A stretch of 64,000 nucleotides of DNA. Origin: Oscillospiraceae bacterium (GTDB taxonomy: Bacteria > Bacillota > Clostridia > Oscillospirales > CAG-272). A model generated the notes under the pieces. The model was not told the DNA's origin, searched no databases, and saw only the letters and a list, made by a program, of their open reading frames with translations. The stretch is taken from the NCBI GenBank assembly GCA_015064805.1, contig SVRN01000003.1, positions 30,909 through 94,908 on the forward strand. The letters are read 5' to 3'. How positions within the stretch are numbered: the stretch's first letter is position 1; each line of letters opens with the position of its first letter. The translations under genes were made by a program, and so were the position numbers. Positions 51,466-60,166 of this stretch are shown here, piece by piece.

Positions 51466-53547
51466 ATGGCAAGAGAATATTCCCTTGAAAACACCCGAAA
51501 TATCGGTATCATGGCGCACATCGACGCAGGTAAGACCACGACGACGGAGCGTATCCTGTTCTATACCGGCCGTATCTACAAAATGGGCGACACCCACGAC
51601 GGTGCTGCAACCATGGACTGGATGGCTCAGGAGCAGGAGAGAGGTATTACCATCACCTCCGCTGCAACCACCTGCTATTGGAAGGGCAACCGTATTAACA
51701 TCATCGACACCCCCGGCCACGTAGACTTTACGGTCGAGGTAGAGCGTTCTCTGCGTGTTCTGGACGGTGCAGTTACCGTTCTCTGCGCAAAGGGCGGCGT
51801 TGAGCCCCAGTCTGAGACCGTTTGGCGTCAGGCTGATAAGTACAAGGTTCCCCGTATGTGCTACGTTAACAAAATGGATATCATGGGCGCAGATTTCTAT
51901 CGCGTCGTTGGTATGCTGAAGGAAAGACTGCATGCAAATGCAGTTCCGATCCAGCTGCCCATCGGTTCCGAGTCTACCTTCCGCGGTATCATCGATCTGA
52001 TGAACATGGAAGCAGACGTTTACTACGATGAGCTGGGTAAGGATGTCCGCGTTGAGGAGATCCCTGCTGATATGCTGGAAAAAGCGCAGGAATATCGTGC
52101 AGCAATGGTCGAGTCCATCTGTGAGACCGACGAGGACCTGTTCGAGCGTTACTGCATGGAAGAGGAGATCACGGTCGACGAGCTGAAGGCGGCTCTGCGT
52201 AAGGCAACCATCGAGAACAAGATCGTTCCCGTTGTCTGCGGTTCTTCCTACAAGAACAAGGGCGTTCAGAAGATGATCGACGCAGTCGTCGACTTCATGC
52301 CTTCCCCTGTTGACGTTCCCGCGATTAAGGGTACCAACCCTGATACGGGCGAAGAGGAAGAGCGTCCTTCGTCCGACAGCGAGCCGTTCTCGGCTCTCGC
52401 ATTCAAGATCATGACCGACCCCTACGTTGGTAAGCTCTGCTTCTTCCGCGTGTACTCCGGCTCGGTATCTACCGGTACCAACGTCTGGAACTCCACCAAG
52501 GACAAGAAGGAAAGATTCGGTCGTATCCTGCAGATGCATGCAAACGAGAGAAGCGACCTGGACATCTGCTACGCAGGTGACATCGCTGCTGTCGTTTCTA
52601 CCAAGTACACCACCACGGGTGACACCTTCTGCGATGAGGAGCATCCTATCGTTCTCGAGTCGATGGAATTCCCCGAGCCTGTTATTCGTCAGGCCGTTGA
52701 GCCCAAGACTCGCGCAGGTCAGGAAAAGATGAGCATCGCGCTCGTTAAGCTGGCTGAAGAAGACCCCACCTTCCGCACCTACACGGACGAGGATACCGGA
52801 CAGACCATTATCGCCGGTATGGGTGAGCTCCACCTGGAGATCATCGTTGACCGTCTGCTTCGTGAGTTCAAGGTTGAGGCAAACATCGGTAGACCTCAGG
52901 TTGCTTACAAAGAGACCATCCGCAAGCAGGTTGATCACGAGTGCAAGTACAAGAAGCAGTCCGGTGGTTCCGGTCAGTACGCACACGTTAAGATGATCAT
53001 TGAGCCCAACGAGCCCGGCGCAGGTTACGAGTTTGTTAACTCCGTTACCGGCGGTGCTATTCCCAAGGAATACATCGAGCCTACCAATGCCGGTATCCAA
53101 AGCGCAATGCAGAACGGTGTTCTGGCTGGCTATAACGTCGTTGACGTTAAGGTCACGCTGTACGACGGTTCTTACCATGACGTCGACTCTTCGGAAATGG
53201 CGTTCAAGATCTGCGGTTCGATGGCATTCAAGGAAGCAATGCGCAAGGCAGACCCCGTTCTGACCGAGCCGATCATGAAGGTCACCACCGTTACCCCCGA
53301 GGACTATATCGGTGCCGTTATCGGCGACTTCAACTCTCGCCGCGGTGAGATCCAGTCCCAGGAAATGAACAATGGCAGCGCTGACGTTGTCGCATTCGTT
53401 CCCCTGTCCGAGATGTTCGGTTATGCAACCGACCTGCGTTCCAAGACCCAGGGTCGTGCGCAGTACTCCATGGAGCCCAGCCACTTCGCTCAGGTTCCCA
53501 AGTCCATCCAGGAGCAGGTCATTTCCGCTCGCAGCAAGAACAACTGA
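51466..53547 (+). CDS. fusA: elongation factor G
   Basis: A 693-residue translocation GTPase. G1 is [15 protein letters not shown], switch II is [22 protein letters not shown]4 is NKMD. Domains II-V follow with the standard length; GGSGQYAHV lies in domain IV and [21 protein letters not shown] in the later part. AGAGGAG precedes the ATG, 18 bases after rpsG. Confidence 0.98.
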   Translation: MAREYSLENTRNIGIMAHIDAGKTTTTERILFYTGRIYKMGDTHDGAATMDWMAQEQERGITITSAATTCYWKGNRINIIDTPGHVDFTVEVERSLRVLDGAVTVLCAKGGVEPQSETVWRQADKYKVPRMCYVNKMDIMGADFYRVVGMLKERLHANAVPIQLPIGSESTFRGIIDLMNMEADVYYDELGKDVRVEEIPADMLEKAQEYRAAMVESICETDEDLFERYCMEEEITVDELKAALRKATIENKIVPVVCGSSYKNKGVQKMIDAVVDFMPSPVDVPAIKGTNPDTGEEEERPSSDSEPFSALAFKIMTDPYVGKLCFFRVYSGSVSTGTNVWNSTKDKKERFGRILQMHANERSDLDICYAGDIAAVVSTKYTTTGDTFCDEEHPIVLESMEFPEPVIRQAVEPKTRAGQEKMSIALVKLAEEDPTFRTYTDEDTGQTIIAGMGELHLEIIVDRLLREFKVEANIGRPQVAYKETIRKQVDHECKYKKQSGGSGQYAHVKMIIEPNEPGAGYEFVNSVTGGAIPKEYIEPTNAGIQSAMQNGVLAGYNVVDVKVTLYDGSYHDVDSSEMAFKICGSMAFKEAMRKADPVLTEPIMKVTTVTPEDYIGAVIGDFNSRRGEIQSQEMNNGSADVVAFVPLSEMFGYATDLRSKTQGRAQYSMEPSHFAQVPKSIQEQVISARSKNN

Positions 53548-53654
53548 TATTCTTCTGTAACTTAATCACTCAACTGTCGGACGCGACAGTGAAAATAAGC
53601 GCTAAAAAATAAAAATAAAATCAAAAAATTTGAACTAAACGGAGGATTTTCAAA

Positions 53655-54860
53655 ATGGCAAAGGCTACATTTGAAAGAACTAAGCCCCACGTAAACATCG
53701 GTACGGTTGGTCACGTTGACCACGGTAAGACCACTCTGACCGCTGCTATCACCAAGACCCTTTCTCTGAAGCAGGGTAACGTCGAGTTCCTGCGCTACGA
53801 CCAGATCGACAACGCTCCCGAAGAGAAGGCACGTGGTATCACAATTAACACCCGTCACGTTGAGTACGAGACTGACAACCGTCACTACGCTCACGTTGAC
53901 TGCCCCGGCCACGCTGACTACGTTAAGAACATGATCACCGGTGCTGCACAGATGGACGGCGCAATCCTCGTCGTTGCAGGTACCGACGGTCCTCTCCAGC
54001 AGACCCGCGAGCACGTTCTGCTCGCTCGTCAGGTTGGCGTTCCCGCAATCGTTGTCTTCATGAACAAGACCGACCTGGTTGACGACGAAGAGCTGCTCGA
54101 CCTCGTTGAGATGGAAATCCGTGAGCTGCTGTCCAGCTACGAGTTCCCCGGCGACGATCTTCCCATCGTTCGCGGTTCCGCTCGTGAGGCTCTTGAGTCC
54201 ACTTCCACCGATCTGTCCTCTCCCGAGTATGCTTGCATCCTCGAGCTGATGGATCAGGTTGATTCTTATATCCCCACCCCCGAGCGTCAGGCTGACCTTG
54301 ACTTCCTGATGCCCGTCGAGGACGTCTTCTCCATCTCTGGCCGTGGTACCGTTGCTACCGGTCGTGTTGAGCGTGGTACCGTTAAGGTAGGCGACGTTGT
54401 CGAAATCGTTGGTCTGTCCGACGAGAAGAAGTCCACCACCGTTACCGGTGTTGAGATGTTCCACAAGCTGCTTGACCAGGCTCAGGCCGGTGATAACATC
54501 GGTGCTCTGCTGCGTGGTATCGGCAAGGAAGAGATCGAAAGAGGTCAGGTTCTGGCTAAGCCCGGTTCCGTTCATCCTCACACCAAGTTCGTTGGCCGTG
54601 TATACGTTCTGACCGAGAAGGAAGGCGGCCGTAAGAAGCCCTTCTTCTCTGGCTACCGTCCTCAGTTCTACTTCAGAACCACCGACGTTACCGGTAACAT
54701 CGAGCTGCCTGCAGACGTTGAGATGTGCCGCCCCGGCGACAACGTCGATATGACTGTTGAGCTGATCACTCCCATCGCTTGCGAGAACGGTCTGCGTTTC
54801 GCTATCCGTGAGGGTGGTAGAACCGTTGGTTCCGGCGTCGTTTCTTCCATCATCGAATAA
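53655..54860 (+). CDS. tuf: elongation factor Tu
   Basis: A 401-residue EF-Tu that brings aminoacyl-tRNA to the ribosome. G1 is [10 protein letters not shown], switch region [18 protein letters not shown]3 is [24 protein letters not shown]4 is NKTD, and domain III has [24 protein letters not shown] precedes the ATG. Last gene of the str operon, with a 107-base spacer after fusA. A CGGGCAGGC/GCCTGCCCG hairpin (54906-54926) follows. Confidence 0.98.
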   Translation: MAKATFERTKPHVNIGTVGHVDHGKTTLTAAITKTLSLKQGNVEFLRYDQIDNAPEEKARGITINTRHVEYETDNRHYAHVDCPGHADYVKNMITGAAQMDGAILVVAGTDGPLQQTREHVLLARQVGVPAIVVFMNKTDLVDDEELLDLVEMEIRELLSSYEFPGDDLPIVRGSAREALESTSTDLSSPEYACILELMDQVDSYIPTPERQADLDFLMPVEDVFSISGRGTVATGRVERGTVKVGDVVEIVGLSDEKKSTTVTGVEMFHKLLDQAQAGDNIGALLRGIGKEEIERGQVLAKPGSVHPHTKFVGRVYVLTEKEGGRKKPFFSGYRPQFYFRTTDVTGNIELPADVEMCRPGDNVDMTVELITPIACENGLRFAIREGGRTVGSGVVSSIIE

Positions 54861-54940
54861 TTCGATCGGAAGTCGAAGAACGGAAATCTAATTTAGAACA
54901 TTGTCCGGGCAGGCACCGCCTGCCCGAGCAAGGACTTTAT

Positions 54941-54973
54941 AAGCGGAGAATTTGGTGTACATTTTCTCCGCTT
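54941..54973 (+). terminator. hairpin before solute-binding lipoprotein 1
   Basis: AAGCGGAGAA pairs with TTCTCCGCTT. It could end the tuf transcript, although the T-run is short. A similar hairpin precedes lipoprotein 2. Confidence 0.5.
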
Positions 54974-55032
54974 ATTCAGTATATACCCTTTGTGGTATAT
55001 GTGAATTTACTTACAAGGAGGATAAAGATCAA

Positions 55033-56577
55033 ATGAAAAAGACAGTACATACGAATCTTGTCCGTTTTCTCGTTCTCGTTCTGGCGCTGTGCATGATGAT
55101 CCCTATGTTCACGGCATGCAACCCGCCCGAAGAAGGCCCCGATGATCCCATTAAGGATGATCCTACCACGAACCCTAACAATCCTGACAATCCTGAGAAC
55201 CCCGACAAGGAGCCTGATCCCGAAGGTCCCGATATTTACGACGTAGAAGACAGCCTGCCCGAGTCTGCCAACTATGGCACGACCTTCAATATCCTGTACT
55301 TCCAGGAAAAACTGGCCGTTAACTTCTGGGTAGACGACCGTACCGGCGGCGTTATTGATAATGCCGTTTACGATGCGATCTCCAAGACCGAAGAGCGTTT
55401 TGGCGTAGATATCGTCGGCGTTGGTTCCTCTGCAGGCAACGAGATCAACCACGTTGCACAGATCAGAAACCAGATCAACAGCGGAAAGCCTGACTTTGAT
55501 CTGTCTCGCGCCCACGACGTTCAGGGTGCAAACCTGTCCCTGGAAGGCGCGTTTATGGATCTCTACGACGTTCCCAACCTGGACTTCACCAAGCCCTGGT
55601 GGCCCGCTAATACCATGCAGTCGCTGACTTTCATGGGTCAGATGTACCTGATCTCCTCGTCTATGTCGTACCAGGGACTGTCTTCGACCAGCTCTGTATT
55701 CTTCAACAAGACGCTTATGGAGGACTATGGTATCGAAGAGCCTTACGAGGCTGTTAAGAGCGGCGAATGGTACCTGAGCGATATGTTCTCTTCCATTGAG
55801 GACTTCTGGGAAGAGGGCGACGATGGCTACGACGGCAAGAGCGCTGACGATGTTTTCGGTATCGTTATTCCTTACCAGCTGTATGCTTGGCAAGAGTCCT
55901 TCGGTATCGAGCTGGTACAGAAGGATAAGGATACGGGCGAGCTGATTCTCAACGGTAATGACGAGCGTATCTACACGCTGTTTGACGAAATGTACCGAGT
56001 ATGCTGGGAAAATGAAGGCGGCTACATGATCGCAAGAGAAGACGCCAAGGTTATTTTCGGCGAGGGTCGTGCAGTTTACATTCCCGTTGATCTGGGTGCT
56101 GCCGTTACCAACTTCCTGCATTACGACATTGAATACGGTATCGTTCCTTATCCCAAGCTGGATGATTCGCAGGAGCAGTACTATGCCGGTTATACCGACC
56201 GTTACTTTGCAATTCCTTACAACTGCCCGGATCCTGAGTACGTTGGTACCATTCTGGAATCCATGAGTGCTGAGGGTTACCGTCAGGTAACGCCTGCTTA
56301 CTTTGAGGTCGCACTGAAGAACCGTTACACCAAGGACCAGACGTCCAAGGAAATGGTTGACCTGATCAAGCAGAGCATGATTCTGGACTTTGCTTACGTT
56401 TACGGCAACGACACCAAGTGGTGGAGCCGTTCGCTGTACCATCTGCTCAGCGGTAAGGATAAGACCGCAAGCAAGGACTACGCTTCTTACTATCAGAACA
56501 TTCTGCCCGAGGCAGAGGCTCGCGTAGAGGCGGTAACGAAGGCATTTGAAGAAATGCAGGCAAGAAAGAGCCAGTAA
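55033..56577 (+). CDS. extracellular solute-binding lipoprotein 1
   Basis: A 514-residue lipoprotein. ATG at 55033 follows AAGGAGG; an earlier in-frame start lies in the hairpin region. Signal helix with lipobox FTAC, then an acidic Pro/Asp/Asn linker, then a type-1 ABC solute-binding fold (ESANYGTTFNILYFQE, later PAYFEVALKNRYTKD). It would bind a sugar or peptide for an ABC importer, but no permease or ATPase gene is adjacent. It is a close paralogue of the next gene, with conserved blocks such as YAGYTDRYF and ILESMSAEGYRQVTPAYFEV. Confidence 0.9.
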   Translation: MKKTVHTNLVRFLVLVLALCMMIPMFTACNPPEEGPDDPIKDDPTTNPNNPDNPENPDKEPDPEGPDIYDVEDSLPESANYGTTFNILYFQEKLAVNFWVDDRTGGVIDNAVYDAISKTEERFGVDIVGVGSSAGNEINHVAQIRNQINSGKPDFDLSRAHDVQGANLSLEGAFMDLYDVPNLDFTKPWWPANTMQSLTFMGQMYLISSSMSYQGLSSTSSVFFNKTLMEDYGIEEPYEAVKSGEWYLSDMFSSIEDFWEEGDDGYDGKSADDVFGIVIPYQLYAWQESFGIELVQKDKDTGELILNGNDERIYTLFDEMYRVCWENEGGYMIAREDAKVIFGEGRAVYIPVDLGAAVTNFLHYDIEYGIVPYPKLDDSQEQYYAGYTDRYFAIPYNCPDPEYVGTILESMSAEGYRQVTPAYFEVALKNRYTKDQTSKEMVDLIKQSMILDFAYVYGNDTKWWSRSLYHLLSGKDKTASKDYASYYQNILPEAEARVEAVTKAFEEMQARKSQ

Positions 56578-56591
56578 TCAATATTAAATAA

Positions 56592-56631
56592 ATCAAGCGG
56601 AGACGTGATGCATATCTGTTCTCCGCTTGAT
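56592..56631 (+). terminator. hairpin before solute-binding lipoprotein 2
   Basis: ATCAAGCGGAGA pairs with TCTCCGCTTGAT; it resembles the hairpin at 54941-54973 and lies between the tandem paralogues. It has no proper T-run. Confidence 0.5.
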
Positions 56632-56669
56632 GAATATTATCGAGTGTTTGAGCGAAAAAGGAGCATGAT

Positions 56670-58193
56670 ATGAAGTTGCGCAAGAGTTTCAAACGAGTCC
56701 TATTTCTTCTGCTTGCATTTTGCATGGCGGTATCGTTGCTTGTTGCTTGCCGTCAGCCCGAAACGCCCCCTGACCAGACCAAGCCGGATGAAAAACCTCC
56801 GGTGCAGGACGACGAGGATAAGAAGGAAGATGGAGAGCCTCAGTTGCCCGACATTTACGACGTGGAGGACAGCCTCCCCGAGTCCGAAAATTACGGAACG
56901 ACGTTTACCATTTTGTATTTTCTCGAGCAGTATTTGAATGACTTCTGGGTGGATGAGGGCACGGGTGGTGTCATAGACAACGCCGTGTTCAGCGCGGTTT
57001 CCTCGACGGAGGAGCGCTTTGGCGTTGACATTGTGGCCCTTCACTCCGGCACGGGCTCGGAAGGTGAGCACGTTACTTACATCAAAAATCAGATCACGGC
57101 GGGAAAAGCAGACTTTGATGTCGCCCGTACACACGACGTTCATGGCGCGAATTTGTCGCTGGAGGGCGTGCTTTACGATTTGAACAAGATCGAGCAATTC
57201 GATTTTTCCAAGCCCTGGTGGCCCCGGAAAAATATGGAATCACTCTCGTTTATGGGACAGATGTATTTGATGTCCTCCTCCATTTCCTACCGCGGTTTGC
57301 TTTCGACCAGCTCGGTCTTCTTCAACAAGTCGTTGATGGAGGATTACGGCTTGGATCTGCCATACGAGCAGGTGCAGAGCGGCGAGTGGTATCTGGAGGA
57401 TATGTTCACCTCGATTGAGGACTTCCACGAGGAAGGCGACATGGGTATCGAGGGCAAGACCGAGGACGATATTTACGGTATCGTCATTCCTTCTCAGCTG
57501 TATTGCTGGCCCGAGTCGTTTGGTATTGAGCTGGTTCAGAAGGACCCCGATACCGGTGAGCTCGTTCTCAACGGTCATGACGAGCGTATGTACGATCTGG
57601 TGGAGAAAATGTACAACGTTCTGTGGGAAAATGATGGCGGCTACGTCATCACTCGTCCCTCGGCACAGGCGATGTTTGGCCAGAACCAGGCGGTCTACAT
57701 TCCGGTCCATATCGGTAGTGCCGTTCAGGTCTTCTTGGACTATGATGTAGACTACGGTATTGTGCCTTATCCCAAGCTGGACGAGTCGCAACAAGAGTAT
57801 TACGCCGGCTATACCGACCGTTATTTCGTGATTCCTTTCACTTGTTCCGATGCTGATTACGTTGGCACGATTCTGGAATCCATGAGCGCCGAGGGCTACC
57901 GTCAGGTAACGCCCGCTTACTTTGAGGTTGCGCTCAAGAACCGCTACACCAAGGACGCGGTGTCCAAGGAAATGGTGGATCTGATCCGTCAGAGCATGAT
58001 CCTTGATTTTGCTTACGTTTACGGCGGAAATAAGTGGTGGACTGACACCATGCGCGATCTGCTGACCGGTAGTCAGCCGAACAGCGACTACGCGTCTTAC
58101 TACCAGAAAGCGCTTCCGGGTGCTGAGGATCGCGTGGACAAGGTGACCGAGGCTTTCGAGGAAATGCTGGAAAAACAGCAAGGTAAAAATTGA
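56670..58193 (+). CDS. extracellular solute-binding lipoprotein 2
   Basis: A 507-residue paralogue of the preceding lipoprotein, in tandem. Lipobox LVAC, charged linker (DQTKPDEKPPVQDDEDKK), then the same binding fold with very similar blocks (DIYDVEDSLPESENYGTTF; AGYTDRYFVIPF). Codon use differs slightly from copy 1 (more variable third positions), as if it is less highly expressed. AAAGGAG precedes the ATG. No transporter genes nearby; the two may share a distant permease. Confidence 0.9.
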   Translation: MKLRKSFKRVLFLLLAFCMAVSLLVACRQPETPPDQTKPDEKPPVQDDEDKKEDGEPQLPDIYDVEDSLPESENYGTTFTILYFLEQYLNDFWVDEGTGGVIDNAVFSAVSSTEERFGVDIVALHSGTGSEGEHVTYIKNQITAGKADFDVARTHDVHGANLSLEGVLYDLNKIEQFDFSKPWWPRKNMESLSFMGQMYLMSSSISYRGLLSTSSVFFNKSLMEDYGLDLPYEQVQSGEWYLEDMFTSIEDFHEEGDMGIEGKTEDDIYGIVIPSQLYCWPESFGIELVQKDPDTGELVLNGHDERMYDLVEKMYNVLWENDGGYVITRPSAQAMFGQNQAVYIPVHIGSAVQVFLDYDVDYGIVPYPKLDESQQEYYAGYTDRYFVIPFTCSDADYVGTILESMSAEGYRQVTPAYFEVALKNRYTKDAVSKEMVDLIRQSMILDFAYVYGGNKWWTDTMRDLLTGSQPNSDYASYYQKALPGAEDRVDKVTEAFEEMLEKQQGKN

Positions 58194-58257
58194 TTTTGAA
58201 GGTCATTTGATTGACCTGCCGACACTCCGCCGCATGCGGCGGAGTGTCATGTAAAAA

Positions 58258-58450
58258 ACTTTGGGGATTGGTGAAATTCCATACCGGCAGTAATAGTCTG
58301 CGAACTCCGAAAATGGAGCCGATCGGGTGAAACTCCCGAACCGACGGTAGAATTCAGCAGAGCTGAATTCGCAAGCCTGCAGGGCAGGCTTGCACGCTCT
58401 TGTTCCAATGAGAACGCGAGCGAGTATAGTCCGGATGGGAAAAGATAGCA
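58258..58450 (+). promoter_or_regulatory. FMN riboswitch (RFN element)
   Basis: Contains the conserved RFN segments GGTGAAATTCC, ACCGGCAGTAATAGTCTGCGA, CCGATCGGGTGAAACTCCCG, CCGACGGTA and AGTCCGGATGGGA, which form the six-helix FMN aptamer. It precedes ribU. After it, CCTTTC (58475-58480) can pair with GAAAGG of the ribosome site (58500-58505), so control is probably at translation: FMN binding hides the site. Confidence 0.95.
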
Positions 58451-58516
58451 AAGGCATTGCCTTTGGATATCAGACCTTTCATTTGTATCTTTTTATTGAG
58501 AAAGGAATGATGTAAC

Positions 58517-59188
58517 ATGAATAAAACGTTAAGTCGCAGAGAAAAGCTGCTGCGCATGGCCGTTGTGGCGGTCTTTTGCGCTATGGCATACGCATGCCAA
58601 TTCGTATTTCGTATTCACGTTTCGTTTTTGACGTTCGACGCCAAGGACGCCGTTATGGCGATCGGCGCGATGATCTTCGGCCCTATCTGGGGCGTGGTCA
58701 TGGCCTTGATCGTTTCGCTTTTGGAGTTTGTGAGCATCAGCGGCACGGGCGTGTATGGCTTGATCATGAATTTTGCTTCCAGCGCATCGTTTTGCGCCAT
58801 TTGTGCGGGCGTGTATCGGCGCAATCGCACCATGACGCGCGCCATCGTTGCTCTGGCGGCGGCCGTGCTTGGAACGACGGCCATTATGATGGTGATGAAT
58901 CTGGTGGTGACACCTTACTATATGACGGGCGGCTCGGTCGAGGCGGTGGTGAAGATCCTTCCCACGCTGCTTTTGCCCTTCAACTTGACCAAAACGCTAA
59001 TGAACGCGGCACTGGTGCTGGTGCTTTACAAGCCTGTTTCGGTTGCACTGAAAAAGGCGCGCATCCTCAAGGGCGGCCCTGATAGCTTTGCCTTTGACAA
59101 AAAAACGCTGGCCGTGCTGATCGGCGGCCTCGCTTTGATCGCGATTTGCGTCGCAATCTTTTTGATCGTCCTGCACGGTACGATCTGA
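58517..59188 (+). CDS. ribU: riboflavin ECF transporter S component
   Basis: A 223-residue membrane protein with about six helices, the substrate-binding S component of an energy-coupling-factor transporter. Family blocks are MAVVAVFCAMAYACQFVF, VMAIGAMIFGPIWGVVMALIVSLLEFV and a late LPFNLTKTLMNAALVLVLYKP. It captures riboflavin and works with a shared ECF module encoded elsewhere. The FMN riboswitch upstream confirms the substrate. GAAAGGAA precedes the ATG. Confidence 0.95.
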   Translation: MNKTLSRREKLLRMAVVAVFCAMAYACQFVFRIHVSFLTFDAKDAVMAIGAMIFGPIWGVVMALIVSLLEFVSISGTGVYGLIMNFASSASFCAICAGVYRRNRTMTRAIVALAAAVLGTTAIMMVMNLVVTPYYMTGGSVEAVVKILPTLLLPFNLTKTLMNAALVLVLYKPVSVALKKARILKGGPDSFAFDKKTLAVLIGGLALIAICVAIFLIVLHGTI

Positions 59189-59225
59189 TCCCTAAATTCA
59201 ATGAAAAGCAAGGAGGTGTGGCACC

Positions 59226-59723
59226 GTGATCGACGCCATTGAGTCGTTCTTTCTCGAAACGGTCGGGCGAGAGCTGTGCGTGTTTTTCTGCGCCATGCTG
59301 CCCATCATCGAGCTGCGCGGCGCCGTGCCGCTTGGTGCGGGACTGGGACTGCCGTGGTGGCAGAGCTTTGCCTTGAGCTTGCTGGGCAACACGTTGCCCA
59401 TTCCGATCTTGCTGCTGCTTTGGCAAGCGATTTTGCGCGGGCTTCGCCACTTCAAATGGACGAGCGGCATTGCCGATTGGCTGGAACGCCGTGCGCTTCG
59501 ATCTCGCGAGAGGGTAGAGAACCGAGCGTTCTGGGGATTGCTGATTTTCGTAGCAATTCCGCTTCCGGGAACGGGCGCGTGGACGGGGAGCTTGCTTGCC
59601 TCGCTGACGGGCATTCGGTTTTGGAAGGCGCTGCTGTCGATCATGCTGGGCGTTGTTTTGGCGGGTGTGATCATGACGGTGATTTCTTATGGGACCGTGG
59701 CGGTGTTTGACGCGTGGTTTTGA
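59226..59723 (+). CDS. small multidrug export-type membrane protein (COG2426)
   Basis: A 165-residue integral membrane protein. GTG at 59226 lies 10 bases after AAGGAGG. Blocks typical of the COG2426 family are MLPIIELRGAVPLGAGLGLP near residue 25 and FVAIPLPGTGAWTGSLLASLTG near 110, resembling half of a DedA-like fold. The drug-export name is historical; the true role is unclear. It sits 37 bases after ribU and probably shares its transcript, ending at the terminator at 59741. Confidence 0.88.
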   Translation: MIDAIESFFLETVGRELCVFFCAMLPIIELRGAVPLGAGLGLPWWQSFALSLLGNTLPIPILLLLWQAILRGLRHFKWTSGIADWLERRALRSRERVENRAFWGLLIFVAIPLPGTGAWTGSLLASLTGIRFWKALLSIMLGVVLAGVIMTVISYGTVAVFDAWF

Positions 59724-59740
59724 GAAAAATAGAAAAAAGA

Positions 59741-59767
59741 GAAGTGGCAGCTGCCACTTCTTTTTTT
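59741..59767 (+). terminator. terminator after the COG2426 gene
   Basis: GAAGTGGCAG pairs with CTGCCACTTC and is followed by seven T. Confidence 0.9.
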
Positions 59768-59777
59768 GCGGAAAAGA

Positions 59778-60125
59778 GTGTTGTCTGAGGATTAGTTTTC
59801 TCCCCTTTGGCGCGGCACAATGCGCCGCGCTGCGCGATATATGCTACTTCTTGGTCTTTCCCAAGAAGTAGCCAAGAAAGGAACCAAAGGGCCTAATGCC
59901 CTTTGGAAACCCGCAGCGCGAAAAGTCGTTTCGCTGTCGCTCCACTCATTTTTTCGCGGAAATTAACATTTTCAGCTTTTGCGTTGGTGTTTTAAATAAA
60001 AACGCCAACACGGAAGTTGCACGCAAGCGAAATATCAAGTTTTGTTCGCTTGCTAAACACGGGCGTCATGCAAGCATGAACACAAAACTAGCTGAGCGAG
60101 GCTGTAGGAGAAGCTACTCGAAATT
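59778..60125. repeat. family A long intergenic repeat, copy L10
   Basis: About 350 bp. Left hairpin GCTACTTCTTGG near 59842-59871, variable stem GTTGGTGTTTT with complement (59982-60009, one G-T pair). The second half is replaced by a short module (AAGTTTTGTTCGC, then ACACGGGCGTCATGCAAGC) also found at the right end of L4. No gene supported. Confidence 0.8.
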
Positions 60126-60134
60126 CAGCCAAAC

Positions 60135-60161
60135 AAAAAGGGAGCTTGCAAAGAAGCTCCC
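60135..60161 (-). terminator. terminator of the two-component operon
   Basis: On the minus strand GGGAGCTTC pairs with AAGCTCCC (loop TTTGC) and is followed by five T, just after the kinase stop. Confidence 0.85.
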
Positions 60162-60166
60162 TGTCA

